From Macrothele yani (Eukaryota; Arthropoda; Arachnida; Araneae; Macrothelidae): DNA of 64,000 nucleotides. The stretch spans positions 14,149,970 through 14,213,969 of the forward strand of contig CM077034.1 of the NCBI GenBank assembly GCA_039090855.1, read 5' to 3'. The translations under genes were made by a program, and so were the position numbers. Below are positions 12,787 to 24,130 of the stretch, in pieces; positions within the stretch are counted from its first letter, which is position 1; each line of letters begins with the position of its first letter. The notes beneath the pieces were generated by a model, which was given only the letters and a program-made list of their open reading frames with translations, did no database searches and had not been told where the DNA came from.

Positions 12787-14956
12787 AAAATTTAGGCCAA
12801 AGAAAAGAACAATTAATACTGGAACTGGTGAGCAAAAGTGTGTCTTCTCAACCCATGATGTTCATTCTTTTTGTGAAATTCTAAACTTGAGAACAAAAAA
12901 ATACTTTAACTTCTATTCTGCACATATCGCATCCTGGTGAAAATTCCCTACTCAGAGCCCTCTGCCCTAGGACAAGTTCCCTGCTTGCCCTAAGATCACC
13001 CCTTTCCAATGGGAGATTAACACCCATCTGGAGCATGTAAAATACTGGTCCTCAAATAACACACCCGCCATCTTAATTTCGACACTCAACCCTCCAAGAA
13101 TGTAAACAGCACTTTAGGTTTCCAATTTCATCACACTATAGTATGTTCCCAAAATCCCAATATAAATCATCCCATAATTTATCTTCACTCAAAAAAAAAA
13201 ATAACTCAACGCTGTAAAAGACTAGAGAGAAATGTTTACTATTATTTTATCACCCACGACATCACAATAACACTGCTTTTCAATTATCACATGCCCAACT
13301 AAACTATTATCGATGCACCAAAATTTACTGTGCTCAAACATTAAACTAAATTTTTCCGATACATCCAAATTTACTGGCCTGGGAAGTTGCTAAAATACCA
13401 GACATGACAACACAAAAAAAACATAAATAAAAGCATTTTCAACTCCCCTCTCTTTTTTTTTTCTTTCTTTCTTTTTTCTGAATTCATACCTGAGTAACTA
13501 ATAAATTTTAATTTTGAAAGCTGAACGACAACACAGCCATAATCAGAGGCAAAAAAAAAACTTGCTCTTTTTCTTTTTGTTTCTTATGCTCTGCTCGAAG
13601 TTTAGGTACCCTGCGTGGGATGTTATATATCAATACAGAAAGATATGAACTAAAACATTACCTTCGAGCTGGCGTTCTTTTTTTTTTTTTTTTTTTTTTC
13701 ACCACAGCTTACAGTCCTGGCACAACCACAGTCTCGTTAGTATTTCTTTCTTTTCTTCCTCCCAGTTCCCTTCCTTAAACGGTTAATAGCCGAGGTAACC
13801 ATTTTCGAAACTTCGGGATGAGATGGAACCTTTATTTATTTATTTTTTTTTTTTCTTTCCTTCGGCCTTTAAAGCAGGCCTCCTTTTCGGAATAGCAACC
13901 GAAGGGGAAGCTGTAGAGGCTGGGCCCACTCTTTCCGGGATTTCCATAAGGGAGAATGCATGTCCCCCTTCAGCCAAGAACTTTCCACTAACGACATTGT
14001 CCCAGCCTGCAGCCTTCCGCCATTTAGTTTTTCAGGGCGAGGTTCCCGGCCGGCGGAATGCCGCTTTAACTGCGTTCTACATCGTCAAAATTTTTAATAG
14101 GCAGCCCAGATCCAGAGTGTCCCCTTGTGGTGGACTGGTGGTCAGCAAAGGCAGTCAAGAAAAACCACTTTTTTTCCTGTGGGTACTCTCCCACCAAAAG
14201 GCTAGGAGAAAAACTCCGCCGTCCTCTCTCTCTCTCTCTGCCGGCCAGCAAGAAGAGCAGCACAAAAGTGATTTCTCTCAACGGATAAAACTCTGGGGTG
14301 CTTGAAACCGCTGACCCCTCCCATTGGTCGAAACTTCAGCCTAGCAACTAATGACTCCCCAACGGAATTTCACTCCCTCGCAAGCCAGGGGTGACACTCT
14401 GACCTTCACACGTAGGGACCCCGCTTTTGACCCTGAGGTCTAAAAATAGATTTCTGTTGCTGAATTCCTTACCCCAAAAGACGAAAAGATGTTACACTTT
14501 TGGGTGACTTTTCCACGACGTTTGGAAACAGGAACGCAAAAAATGGCGAATTCTTGCCTTGCAGAAAATCACTAATTTTAATTTTCTTTTTCTCTCGTTC
14601 CGTGATGTGAAAGTAAAATTAATTTTGATTCTCTGAGCTGCACACCTACTCGCCTTTTCCTATCGCGATAAAAGAACAGATAAAATAATTATTTTCAAAA
14701 GCCCAAAGTCAGTTAAATCAAATATTATTCTTTTTCTCTTTTTTTTTTTTTTTTTCTCCAACATGAAATTTTGTTTTCCTGGTTGTGATTAAGACAAGCG
14801 AATTTTGCGCATGAATTCCCCTGCCTTTCAACCAGGAATTTTCTTCTAACGTATGTCATGGGAGAAAATTTTTGCATTAATTAATCTCCGATAAACCAAC
14901 AGAAAGATTGATCAGGTCTCTCTGAAATTCACCAGAGGTTAAAATTTTCGCCATGA
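12787..14956. other. no gene seen; homopolymer-rich DNA
   Basis: Contains poly-T runs (13447-13462, 13677-13699, 14740-14756) and a short (tc)n at 14221-14240. A 160-codon open frame at 13823-14305 starts in a T run and resembles no protein family; an opposite-strand frame overlaps it. I regard both as chance. Confidence 0.5.
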
Positions 14957-15592
14957 CATCTCCCTTCCCTGGAACCAGTGACCCTAAATTAGGGACGGGT
15001 GACTGCTTATAGCCCATTGAGTTGCTCACGGTGGTCGTTAAACCTCCAATCAATCAATGAATGGATGTTGTGTTTGTCTTACGGCACTGGCTCTCTCCCT
15101 TCCCTGGAACCAGTGACCCTAAATTAGGGACGGGTGACTGCTTATAGCCCATTGAGTTGCTCACGGTGGTCGTTAAACCTCCAATCAATCAATGAATGGA
15201 TGTTGTGTTTGTCTTACGGCACTGGCTCTCTCCCTTCCCTGGAACCAGTGACCCTAAATTAGGGACGGGCGACTGCTTATAGCCCATTGAGTTGCTCACG
15301 GTGGTCGTTAAACCTCCAATCAATCAATGAATGGATGTTGTGTTTGTCTTACGGCACTGGCTCTCTCCCTTCCCTGGAACCAGTGACCCTAAATTAGGGA
15401 CGGGTGACTGCTTATAGCCCATTGAGTTGCTCACGGTGGTCGTTAAACCTCCAATCAATCAATGAATGGATGTTGTGTTTGTCTTACGGCACTGGCTCTC
15501 TCCCTTCCCTGGAACCAGTGACCCTAAATTAGGGACGGGCGACTGCTTATAGCCCATTGAGTTGCTCACGGTGGTCGTTAAACCTCCAATCA
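14957..15592 (+). mobile_element. SINE tail array without head
   Basis: About 4.9 tail units; full unit starts at 15060, 15196, 15332 and 15467, beginning part-way through a unit at 14957. There is no tRNA-like head, so the insertion is 5' truncated within the array or its head was lost. Ends at ccaatcaaaaaa. Units carry two variants, gacgggtgac and gacgggcgac. Confidence 0.88.
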
Positions 15593-15599
15593 AAAAAGA

Positions 15600-16277
15600 A
15601 AAGAAAAATCTAGTTTACTGCCTGAACCTTTCACCACCCATCCGTTTGTTGGCACTTTGCCCTTTAGCCTGTCCTTCACTCATAAAGTTTGCTCTATTTT
15701 CAAGTCTTTTGGCTACAGGATTGCAGTCAAAACCACCTCCACATCTTCTCAACCTCATCCTTAATGACAGAGATCTCAATAAACCCCTAGAGTTACAAGA
15801 TGTCTACTCCATCCCTATCGACACTTGCACAGGCATTACCCACTATATTGGTAGTACTTACCGCAGCATAAACCGGCAATTGATGGAGCATGTCATTGAT
15901 GTTAAGAAAAGCAGCCTGTCCGCTTCCCTTTCAATTTTAACCATCTGCGATACATCCGCGGATCGTCCCGTTCAGCAATCGGCAGGTGCTAGGGGTAAGG
16001 TAGATTTCAGTGCCGCGAAAGCATTGAAATCTAACTTTCCCCTAACACCTGCAATACTGACGCACCTTTTAACATCCCTATTATATGGAAAGCGATTTTG
16101 AAATCTGGCAACAACTGACGCTTTTACCACGTGTCTCATTCCATGGGTGATGAAGGTAGAAGTCGCAACCGAAACGTCCCGCTTTATAATTTTCAACGTG
16201 CCTTACACGTGTGATGACGATTTCAAGAATTATTTTAATGTTTTGTGTGTTACGTGTATTTCTGCCAATTCTTCTCA
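15600..16277 (+). pseudogene. Penelope-like element, 3' fragment (GIY-YIG)
   Basis: Translation at 15760-15910 gives LNLILNDRDL, then VYSIPIDTCTG and HYIGSTYRSINRQLMEH, the GIY-YIG endonuclease of Penelope-like elements. A small hairpin sequence interrupts it at about 15980-16052. Penelope-like 3' text seems to resume at about 16070-16200. No reverse transcriptase remains. Confidence 0.78.
15980..16052. repeat. about 70-bp imperfect hairpin inside the Penelope fragment
   Basis: Left arm starts gcaggtgctaggggtaaggt, right arm ends actttcccctaacacctgc; arms pair at about 25 of 29 positions around a short centre (gtgccgcgaaagcat). It interrupts recognisable Penelope sequence, as a tiny foldback insertion would. 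I saw no clear target duplication. Confidence 0.6.
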
Positions 16278-16352
16278 CTATGGTATCTGGTAGTTTGTAT
16301 TTCTTTGTGGAGCTAGCGTTTGTATCTCAGAGAACAGCTTAGTGATGATGAT
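16278..16352 (+). mobile_element. 3' end fragment of the second LINE family (LINE B)
   Basis: The stretch tctggtagtttgtatttctt to aacagcttagtgatgatgat matches the 3' terminus of LINE B at 45340-45402 (plus) and 40845-40905 (minus). The short tail here is a (tga)n type rather than (tgta)n. Confidence 0.75.
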
Positions 16353-16751
16353 GAATGATGTGTTCCCTTGCATTTGCAGGCATTACTTTCTTCCCAACCT
16401 AATACCAGTGTGTCTTATATTCTGAAAAATAGGTAGATAAAAGAATCGGACCTGTTTGTAATCCGTATGTAGCCCGGAATTCCGGGTTTTTGTCACATTC
16501 CAAACCCGTAAATCCGGGTTTTTAAGTTTTAGAAGAATTTGAGATGCTTCGGACATTTCATTTCTAAAAATGCTACAAAATGGTAACTGAACTTCAGGTT
16601 CCATTTTCTTTGGGAATTACAGTGTTTGATTAAACGCACTGCATGTCCTCGGGAATGGTGAATGTAGACGATTTGTGACACCTTGTACGTTTCTTTTGAT
16701 ATCAAACAAGCTCTCAAGATAACAGCCTGCTGAAAGGAAGGCTTCTTATTT
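16353..16751. other. no gene seen
   Basis: Two overlapping minus-strand frames of about 75 codons show no recognisable motif. A repeated aatccgggttttt / aattccgggttttt pair lies at 16478-16521. Confidence 0.45.
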
Positions 16752-17601
16752 TGAAAGTTCAAATAATTTTATTATTTTTTCTAACTACTTTTAGAAATTG
16801 AATGGAATCCACTGTAGGCTTCAAGTTCAAGTAAAACTGGTCTACATACACTGCTCAATTAACATATAATATGAAGCGCAAAATTTGATTTTAAAGATGC
16901 AATGCCTGCCTGAATTTTGAAAGTTCAAATAATTTGATTATTTTTTCTAACTACTTTTAGAAGTTGAATGGAATCCACTGTAGGCTTCAAGTTCAAGTAA
17001 AACTGGTCTACATACACTGCTCAATTAACATATAATATGAAGTGCAAAAGTTGATTTTAAAGATGCAATGCCTGCCTGAATTTTGAAAGTTCAAATAATT
17101 TGATTATTTTTTCTAACTACTTTTAGAAATTGAATGGAATCCGCTGTAGGCTTCAAGTTCAAGTAAAACTGGTCTACATACACTGCTCAATTAACATATA
17201 ATATGAAGTGCAAAATTTGATTTTAAAGATGCAATGCCTGCCTGAATTTTTGAAAGTTCAAATAATTTGATTATTTTTTCTAACTACTTTTAGAAGTTGA
17301 ATGGAATCCACTGTAGGCTTCAAGTTCAAGTAAAACTGGTCTACATACACTGCTCAATTAACATATAATATGAAGTGCAAAATTTGATTTTAAAGATGTA
17401 ATGCCTGCCTGAATTTTGAAAGTTCAAATAATTTGATTATTTTTTCTAACTACTTTTAGAACCTAGTTGTAAATGCATTTATGGCACCTCTATTCATAGT
17501 GATTGTGGAATAACTTTTTTACGGGTCTTATAGAGGTTATTTTTCATGAAAGTTGGTTGTCAAATTTTCGAACTAAAGCCTAGTTCGTCATCAGGACTAT
17601 G

Positions 17602-17926
17602 TCACTGGAGTAGTTGCTGCCACTCAATTGGAAGAGTCCATCCGCAATTATCGTTAATTGTGGTACTTCTTCTTCTTGCTATTTCGATCCCTTCTTCTAG
17701 TTTCCTCTTTACTAAGTTTGACTGGTGGGCGATTATTTTCACTGAGTCCCAATTTATGGAGTGTCCACTTGCTTGTATATGTCTGTCTAGCCCTGTTTTG
17801 TTCCCAATGTTCCTAATAGCTGCTTGGTGTTCTTTCATTCGGACCTTAATACTTCTCCCTGTTTCTCCTATATAGCTGAGTCCGCAGTTACAGTCGATGC
17901 AGTAAATTACTCCTTCCTGCAATTGG
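17602..17926 (-). pseudogene. Penelope GIY-YIG endonuclease domain, left arm
   Basis: Encodes the C-terminal GIY-YIG nuclease: GVIYCIDCNCGLSYIGETGR, then KVRMKEHQAAIRN and an HIQASGHSINWDSV segment, ending LPIEWQQLLQ and a stop. In Penelope-like elements this domain nicks target DNA for reverse transcription. The frame runs past the fold into unrelated sequence, and the reverse transcriptase is missing, so the arm is not a functional gene. Confidence 0.88.
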
Positions 17927-18352
17927 ATGAAAAGGATCGGAGCAAAATATAATATCAGGCTAGCTCCAGATCTTAATAACAAAATAAAGAAATTCCTGCC
18001 AGCTTTAAAGCAGAAAGAATTGGACATCCAATTGCAGGAAGGAGTAATTTACTGCATCGACTGTAACTGCGGACTCAGCTATATTGGAGAAACAGGGAGA
18101 AGTATTAAGGTCCGAATGAAAGAACACCAAGCAGCTATTAGGAACATTGGGAACAAAACAGGGCTAGACAGACATATACAAGCAAGTGGACACTCCATAA
18201 ATTGGGACTCAGTAAAAATAATCGCCCACCAGTCAAACTTAATAAAGAGGAAACTAGAAGAAGGGATCGAAATAGCAAGAAGAAGAAGTACCACAATTAA
18301 CGATAATTGCGGATGGACTCTTCCAATTGAGTGGCAGCAACTACTCCAGTGA
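17927..18352 (+). pseudogene. Penelope GIY-YIG endonuclease domain, right arm
   Basis: Same protein as the left arm with about 35 more residues before the nuclease core (KRIGAKYNIRLAPDLNNKI, then FLPALKQKELDIQLQEG). An uninterrupted 141-codon frame ends in the same LPIEWQQLLQ stop. It differs from the left arm by a single residue in the region shared (NLIKRK here, NLVKRK there). The reverse transcriptase is absent. Confidence 0.88.
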
Positions 18353-18578
18353 CATAGTCCTGATGACGAACTAGGCTTTAGTTCGAAAATTTGACAACCA
18401 ACTTTCATGAAAAATAACCTCTATAAGACCCGTAAAAAAGTTATTCCACAATTACTTTTAGAAGTTGAATGGAATCCACTGTAGGCTTCAAGTTCAAGTA
18501 AAACTGGTCTTACATAGACTGCTCAATTAACATATAATATGAAGTGCAAAACTTGATTTTAAAGTTGCAATGCCTGAA

Positions 18579-18999
18579 GGATTTTGCACAGTGAAAGAAA
18601 ATTGGGTACCAGAAAAGATGCGAAGTTTAACTGCTCAAGCACTAGGACCTATTTTGTTGTGTAGCTAGTTTATATGTGCGTATTATACATTATATGTATA
18701 TTGGCACTGAGCTGAGTATTTCAGGGTTTCTTGTGTCACCTCACAATCACCCCCTGAAGAATTTCTTCTGCTCTTATTTACATGCTCATGCTGTGTTATA
18801 AAGGTAATAATTTAGAAATAACAGTGATGAACCAAGTTTTGCTGACTTTCTGAATCAATAAATTGAAATGACAGATCCATCAGATTCAGTGTAATAGAGG
18901 AAAATAAACATTCCTCACAGATAGCTTAAAATTTCTGCCTTTTTATTTTTCATAGTTTGAGACAGAAGCCTAGTGAAATACATCAGTAGCAAACTTAAT
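18579..18999. other. no gene seen
   Basis: AT-rich sequence with stops in all frames; nothing recognised. Confidence 0.5.
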
Positions 19000-19870
19000 T
19001 ATTCAGGGACCAACAACCTCGTAGATATATAGGTTCAATAGATTATTATCCAATCATAACACCTGTTCTCAAAGCCATTTGCAGAAACTTTCACCTGGAT
19101 TTTGGAATACGTACTACAAACATTTTCCAGTTAATTAAAAAAGATCGAGACCAGGTAACAAAGCTAAACAAATTTGGCGTTTACAGCATGCCCTTAAAAA
19201 GTATTGATGATGACACTCCAGATAGTAAATATATAGGATCTACAAAACGTACACTAGCAACAAGACTGAATGAACATAAATACGCCGTAAAGAATGGACT
19301 TAAAAATTCTGCATTGTCTCGACTTGTTTGCGATGGCCTGCACTATCCAATTTGGAATGATGCTTCCATCATCGTAACACCTAGTGCTGTCTCTACATCG
19401 CTGTTCACTGAGAGCCTTGTAATTGCTACTCAGAGACATTTATGCTGTAATGACAATGTTCCAGTATCTGTACCTACAATCTGAAAACTATTTACAGTAC
19501 CGAATACGAGGCAAACTGAGGACGAAATCACTTAATCTCGATTTCCGCTGTAGTGCTCTTTGTTGTGGCTCCTGACGAGAACAACACAATTTATACCTAC
19601 TAACCTTCCTTTATTTTTACAATGCAGTATTATATGTATACCTGCATTCTATTTCCTTTATTTTCTTTATATCATGATACACGCCACGTCGTTTGACAAT
19701 TTGATGCCACGTGACATTATGTCATATTCATATCTGATATCTATAATATGTTCACGTAACACTTTATTTAAATTTATTCCTTCTCCTGTATCTGATGATG
19801 GGTTCTAGGGAAACCTGAAAGTTCTTATATACAATAAAATCTTTAAATTCAGCCAACGAATTTAAATTTG
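19000..19870 (+). pseudogene. Penelope-like element, 3' fragment with intact GIY-YIG
   Basis: Reads NFHLDFGIRTTNIFQLIKK, then FGVYSMPLKSIDDD and KYIGSTKRTLATRLNEHKYA, then SALSRLVCDG and FTESLVIATQRHLCCND to a stop at 19484. This is the C-terminal GIY-YIG endonuclease without the reverse transcriptase. The 3' untranslated part includes ctgatgatgggttctaggga, a form common at Penelope 3' ends. A different subfamily from the foldback copies (IGSTKR, not IGETGR). Confidence 0.85.
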
Positions 19871-20012
19871 TATTGTGAGTGACTCTTGTTTTTTAAGATC
19901 GTGCATTGGAAGGCAACTATCTCGATTACTTTGGACTATTTCTGCACGAATTCGAATTCTCCTAATTATTCAGATATTGAAGTGCTTCCTTCTCTCTTTT
20001 TTCTTTTTTCAG

Positions 20013-20108
20013 AACCTTTTGTACAGGAGGCTGAGATGTCTTGCCAACTATGAAAATGCAAATAGAAATCTAGAAAAAGCTAGAGCAAAGAACAAAGATG
20101 TGCACTTG
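20013..20108 (+). CDS. Snx6: sorting nexin SNX5/SNX6-type, internal exon A
   Basis: A 96-bp exon, phase 0 at both ends, preceded by a long pyrimidine tract and AG (20011-20012) and followed by GTAAGT. It encodes 32 residues including RRLRCLANYENAN and LEKARAKNKDV, which match the BAR-domain helix of SNX5/SNX6 (known form: DYENANKALDKARAKNKDV). SNX5/6 are SNX-BAR subunits that bind endosomal membranes and serve retromer/ESCPE-1 sorting. The next coding exon is 46872-46935. SNX5 versus SNX6 cannot be decided from so few residues. This is one of two supported host coding segments. Confidence 0.9.
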
Positions 20109-20518
20109 GTAAGTTTTTGTAACTCATATTGTATAGTTGAACCTGTATATAACAAAGTCGAAGAGAGAGTTGAGAGCATTCAGTGTACGTTAACTTTGTT
20201 ATACCTGGAGAAATTAAACAGGGTTATTTTTATCATGTTACAATATGTCAGGTTTAAACTAATGAATGATAAAACTAGCAAATTTAGGGGAGCTTACCAT
20301 TCTCTGGTTTTTGCTCCATATTTCACGTTTCCAGCATATGAGACAGCCGTGGACATTGTGTCGCATGTTTCGTAGAAGTAGCATGGGGGCTCTTTAACTT
20401 TTTCAGCCGAAGTCATTCCCTTTTGTTACTTTCTATTCTTGGTCATTCTGGAGGCTTCATGCAGTAGTAATCTGCATATTTTTCTTCATTTATAACAAAA
20501 ACGTGGTCACGTCATATA
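20109..20518. other. start of the sorting nexin intron; one arm of a distant inverted pair
   Basis: After the splice donor there is no further coding sequence. 20281-20385 is an inverted copy of 29640-29745 (cgaaacatgcgacac appears on opposite strands). The rest is unexplained. Confidence 0.6.
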
Positions 20519-20824
20519 CACTGGCGGAAAGCGAAAAAGAACACCAAGAAGGAGACGTCTGATACCAACGAAATTTATACGTAACGGAATACAGAGGGTA
20601 ACGTGATCAAAACATTATGGCAAAATACAGCTGTCTTTTCTGGTAAACTGAAAAATAACATTTCCATGTAACATGGTTAGTACGAGGTTGAACCGCCATG
20701 AACTGCGTCACACTGTGCAATTCTGGCATGGAGTCTGTCGTACAGATGTTGGATGTAAGTTTGGGGTATTGAGTTCCAAGCATCCTCAACCTGGACACCT
20801 CAATCGGGGATGGTCGTGGCTAGA

Positions 20825-21418
20825 AAGTGAAAAAAGAACACCAAGAAGGAGACGTCTGATACCAACGAAATTTATACATAACGGAATACAGAGGATAACG
20901 TGATCAAAACATTATGGCAAAATACAGCTGTATTTGCTGGTAAACTGAAAAATAGCATTTCCATGTAACATGGTTAGTACGAGGTTGAACCGCCATGAAC
21001 TGCGTCACACTGTGCAATTCTGGCATGGAGTCTGTCGTACAGATGTTGGATGTAAGTTTGGGGTATTGAGTTTCAAGCATCCTCAACCTGGACGCCTCAA
21101 TCGGGGATGGTCGTGGCTAGAAAGTGAAAAAAGAACACCAAGAAGGAGACATCTGATACCAATGAAATTTATACATAACGGAATACAGAGGATAACATGA
21201 TCAAAACATTATGGCAAAATACAGCTGTATTTGCTGGTAAACTGAAAAATAACATTTCCATGTAACATGGTTAGTACGAGGTTGAACCGCCATGAACTGC
21301 GTCACACTGTGCAATTCTGGCATGGAGTCTGTTGTACAGATGTTGGATGTAAGTTTGGGGTATTGAGTTCCAAGCATCCTCAACCTGGACGCGTAAATCG
21401 GGGATGGTCGTGGCTGGC
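20825..21418. repeat. 297-bp direct repeats inside the Tc1 element
   Basis: The first unit begins at the outer TIR (20519); extra units begin near 20825 and 21122, each restarting with gaaaaaagaacaccaagaag. Each carries a TIR-derived start and the C-terminal transposase codons. They differ at only a few positions, so the expansion is recent or homogenised. Confidence 0.9.
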
Positions 21419-22243
21419 CGTGGAGACCGGATAAGTCGTTGTCCCATAAAATCCCACACGGGGCTCAATGGGGGACAAATCCGGTGGCCATGGAAGTTGT
21501 CTCACACCATGAAGTTGCACGTGTCGTGTGTGGGCGTGCGTTATCTTGCTGGAAAACACCACGATGGACCAACCTTACAAATGGCACAACAACGGGCTGA
21601 ATGATGTTGTTGATGTAGGAGGTGCTGTTTAACGTACCCGGTACAAACACTAGTTTTGTACGGGAGTGATAGCTGATTGCTTCCCACACCAGGAGACTAG
21701 GTGTACGCCCTGTGTGTCGCTGGCGGATGCAAGAAGGGTGGAGACGCTCCCCTGTGCGTCTGCGAACACGCATACGGCCATCGGAGGCTCCCAAGCAGAA
21801 TCTGCTTTCATCGCTGAACACGACAGATCGCCATTGCGTTCTCCAGTGCAGACGTTGGCGACACCACTGCAGCCGTTCCTGACGGTGATCTGGAGTCAGA
21901 GGTACACATGCGAGAGGCACACGTGCACGTAGTCCTTCATCCAGTAGACAGTTGCGGATTGTTCACACAGTCACCTCAGGTGCAACGGCAGCTCGGATTT
22001 GCGTCGCAGTTGATGTTCTGCTTGACAACGCCGCTCTTCTTAGGCTTCGATCGGTCCGCTCATCAGTCCGTCTGTGACTCCCGGTTCCACGTCTTCTCGT
22101 GTGGGAATGTTCCTCGGACCATCTACGCCACCATCGTACCACCACCGATACTTCCCGTCCAATTCGCACCGCGATACGACCGCCCGGCCTCGCTCAAAGT
22201 CCGATAACTGCTGAAATCGTACACGCCTTCCCTGTCCAGGCAT
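21270..22243 (-). pseudogene. Tc1-like transposase, frameshifted
   Basis: ATG at 22243 (MPGQGRRVRFQQLSDFERGR) leads into a helix-turn-helix region broken by several frameshifts. The catalytic core at 21465-21920 keeps FSDESRF (first Asp) and FQQDNARPHT (second Asp), then LPWPPDLSPIE (third residue, Glu), after which a frameshift moves the C-terminus (DAWNSIPQTYIQHLYNRLHA) to another frame. The DDE triad is readable but not on one frame. No active enzyme expected. Confidence 0.88.
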
Positions 22244-22486
22244 TGCAGCTTCTTCAGGGTCTTCGCACGTGTCCGTATGCCGACGGCTGATTACATTCAC
22301 TTCGCCGTACTCCTTAAATACCACCGACGATAATTTGCATATTATGCCGTGCTGTGGCGCAAGTGCTCACCGGATGGTCCCGAAATTAACATCACACCTA
22401 CGTAAACTCGACTCCATTAACATATGTAAATTTCATGATCGTCCGCCAATTCCTTCTTGGTGTTCTTTTTTCACTTTCCGCCAGTG

Positions 22487-22640
22487 TATATCTGCACAAC
22501 ATACTGTAGTTGCAGTCCTATTGTACATATCAGCATTCATAAAACTATCGGGTTGTTTATCTCCCTTGTCATACATACATACATACCTTACATTCATACA
22601 TTTCTTTATACATTATATACAACCTGCAAATACTCAAATA
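22487..22640. other. short spacer with (catac)n microsatellite
   Basis: A catacatacatacatacc run at 22569-22587; no gene. Confidence 0.6.
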
Positions 22641-24130
22641 ACTCACTATATCATACATGAGATTCTTCCGCGAATTCGCGGAATTCCGCTTTTTTCGACA
22701 TCATTTTGGTCATTCTCGAGGTCATTGCAAAAATGAAGAGAAATTTTTCAGGATTTTTTAGGGGGGGGGTCGTCGTTCTATAGGAAAATAAAAAAAAAAG
22801 CGGAATTCCGCGATTCCGCTTTTTGTGGAGTAAAAGAACTAAGCGCTTTCTAGCTGAAAGCGTTGTTATTGGAGCAGACGCGGGGGGCAAGAACAAATGT
22901 TGGAGGGTGGAGTCAGGAGCTCAATTCGTTTACTGCTGTCAACAATGGATGGGATGTCAGTCACTTGAGCATCGCAGCGCAAAGGGTGGAAGCTCCGCCT
23001 ACTTCGTGCGTTAGGGAAACTCCCTCAGCCCTTTCCGTGTCTGGCGGGAAATCGCCACTCTGCATTCTATCAGGGCCAAACTATCTGCTTAATTCTATCC
23101 GTGACGTCATCACCAGAAACTCTCTTGTAATTTGCAAATGTACCCGAATGCGTTCCCGCTTTTCTGAGATCGTTCGAGAATCGAAGCACTCGTGAATCCT
23201 CTTCCTACGGAGTATGCCAAAATACGGAATCTCCGTAATTATTACGGATTTCCCCGGGATTACGGATGACTAACAAAAAAATTATGGATATTCAGATTTT
23301 CGCTGTTATTAAGAAAGTTTTACTGATTTTGTAAATAATCGACGTAAAAGCCTCCGAACAAAGTTCGTAACACAGCCCTTTGTCTTTTTTTTTTTTTTTT
23401 TTTTCTCAGGTGGTGGAATTTGTTTTGCTTGTTTCAAAGTGTGAACAAAAAAAAATGCCCGTCGTGCTTCTTTCGCCGTGGCTCAGGATTACGTCGACCT
23501 GAAGCATCTGAATAAAGTTCGTGACGCAGCTTTCTTTTCTTAAATTCGTTCTACCCCCCCGAAGAGAAAGAATTTGTTTTGCTTGTTTGAAAGCTAAGTG
23601 GAAAGGAAGAATTGCGCCACGCCGGAATTATGAGGCCTGGCGGGCTTCTTTTGCCGTGATCCGGAATTACGTTGGTTCGGATGCTTTCGCTGTTGCCCAG
23701 AATGGCGTCTGCTCGATGCCTCTGAACCATGTTCGTGACGAACCTTTTTGTTTTTTTTTTCTAAGGAGGAGGAATGTGTTCTGCTTATTTGAAAACTTAG
23801 TGGAAAGAAAGCATGGCGCCCGGCTAGGATAACGTCGGCCCGAAGCTGCTGAACAAAGTTCGTGACGCAACTCTGTTTCTTACCTTTCTTTTTTTTTTTC
23901 TAAGGAAGAATGTGTTTTGCATGTTTGAAAGCTAAGTGGGGGCGCGGCTTCGGGCCGTTATTACGTCGGGCCGAAGCCTCTAAAAAGTTCGTGACGCAGC
24001 TTTCCGTTTTTTTTTTTTTTTTTTTGCTTTTTATTTTATTCTTTCTTTCTAAGAAGGAATTTGTTTTGCTTGTTTGAAAGCTAAGTGGAAAGAATGTGTC
24101 ATGGGAGGCTCAAAAACAGGGTGAAAAACA
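22641..24130. repeat. decayed repeat with gttcgtgacgcagc units
   Basis: The left part has the palindrome ccgcgaattcgcgg (22668-22681) and ggaattccgc motifs shared with the hAT element at 41017-42824. From 23340 to 24090 a degenerate unit recurs (gttcgtgacgcagc near 23347, 23517, 23731, 23859 and 23987), each followed by a poly-T run and ctaaggaagaatttgttttg. Period is irregular (about 128-214 bp). No transposase or terminal repeat found. Confidence 0.6.

Larger units (their letters stand above)
17462..18452. mobile_element. Penelope-like foldback: two 3' ends head to head
   Basis: Two copies of the same Penelope 3' end face away from each other. The left copy is on the minus strand (17510-17926) and the right on the plus strand (17927-18451); arms of roughly 400 bp are almost identical and separated by about 75 bp of unpaired copy sequence. 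An 11-bp target duplication flanks the whole unit, so it inserted as one event. A 45-base stretch at 17462-17509 is present only at the left end. Confidence 0.9.
16752..18578. repeat. 166-bp tandem array, split by a Penelope insertion
   Basis: Unit starts (tgaaagttcaaataatt) at 16752, 16918, 17084, 17251 and 17417, a 166-bp period. The fifth unit stops at 17461 and resumes at 18453, giving an 11-bp duplication (tacttttagaa at 17451-17461 and 18453-18463) around the inserted Penelope sequence. No coding potential. Confidence 0.93.
20519..22486 (-). mobile_element. Tc1-like transposon with a triplicated 297-bp end
   Basis: Ends are inverted repeats of about 40 bp (left starts cactggcggaaagcgaaaaa, right ends ctttccgccagtg), flanked by TA on both sides. 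The left end, comprising the TIR plus the transposase 3' part, is present three times: starts near 20528, 20825 and 21122, a 297-bp period. Removing the two extra copies leaves about 1.37 kb, a normal Tc1 size. The transposase is broken (separate entry). Confidence 0.92.

Noticed and set aside
13823..14305. 160-codon open frame as a possible novel gene
   Set aside because: Starts in a poly-T run, has no recognisable domain, and is overlapped by an opposite-strand frame of similar length. Not enough to call a gene.
19875..20375. single 166-codon gene covering the sorting nexin exon
   Set aside because: Only residues from 20013 to 20108 match the family; both borders are splice sites and the rest is intron.
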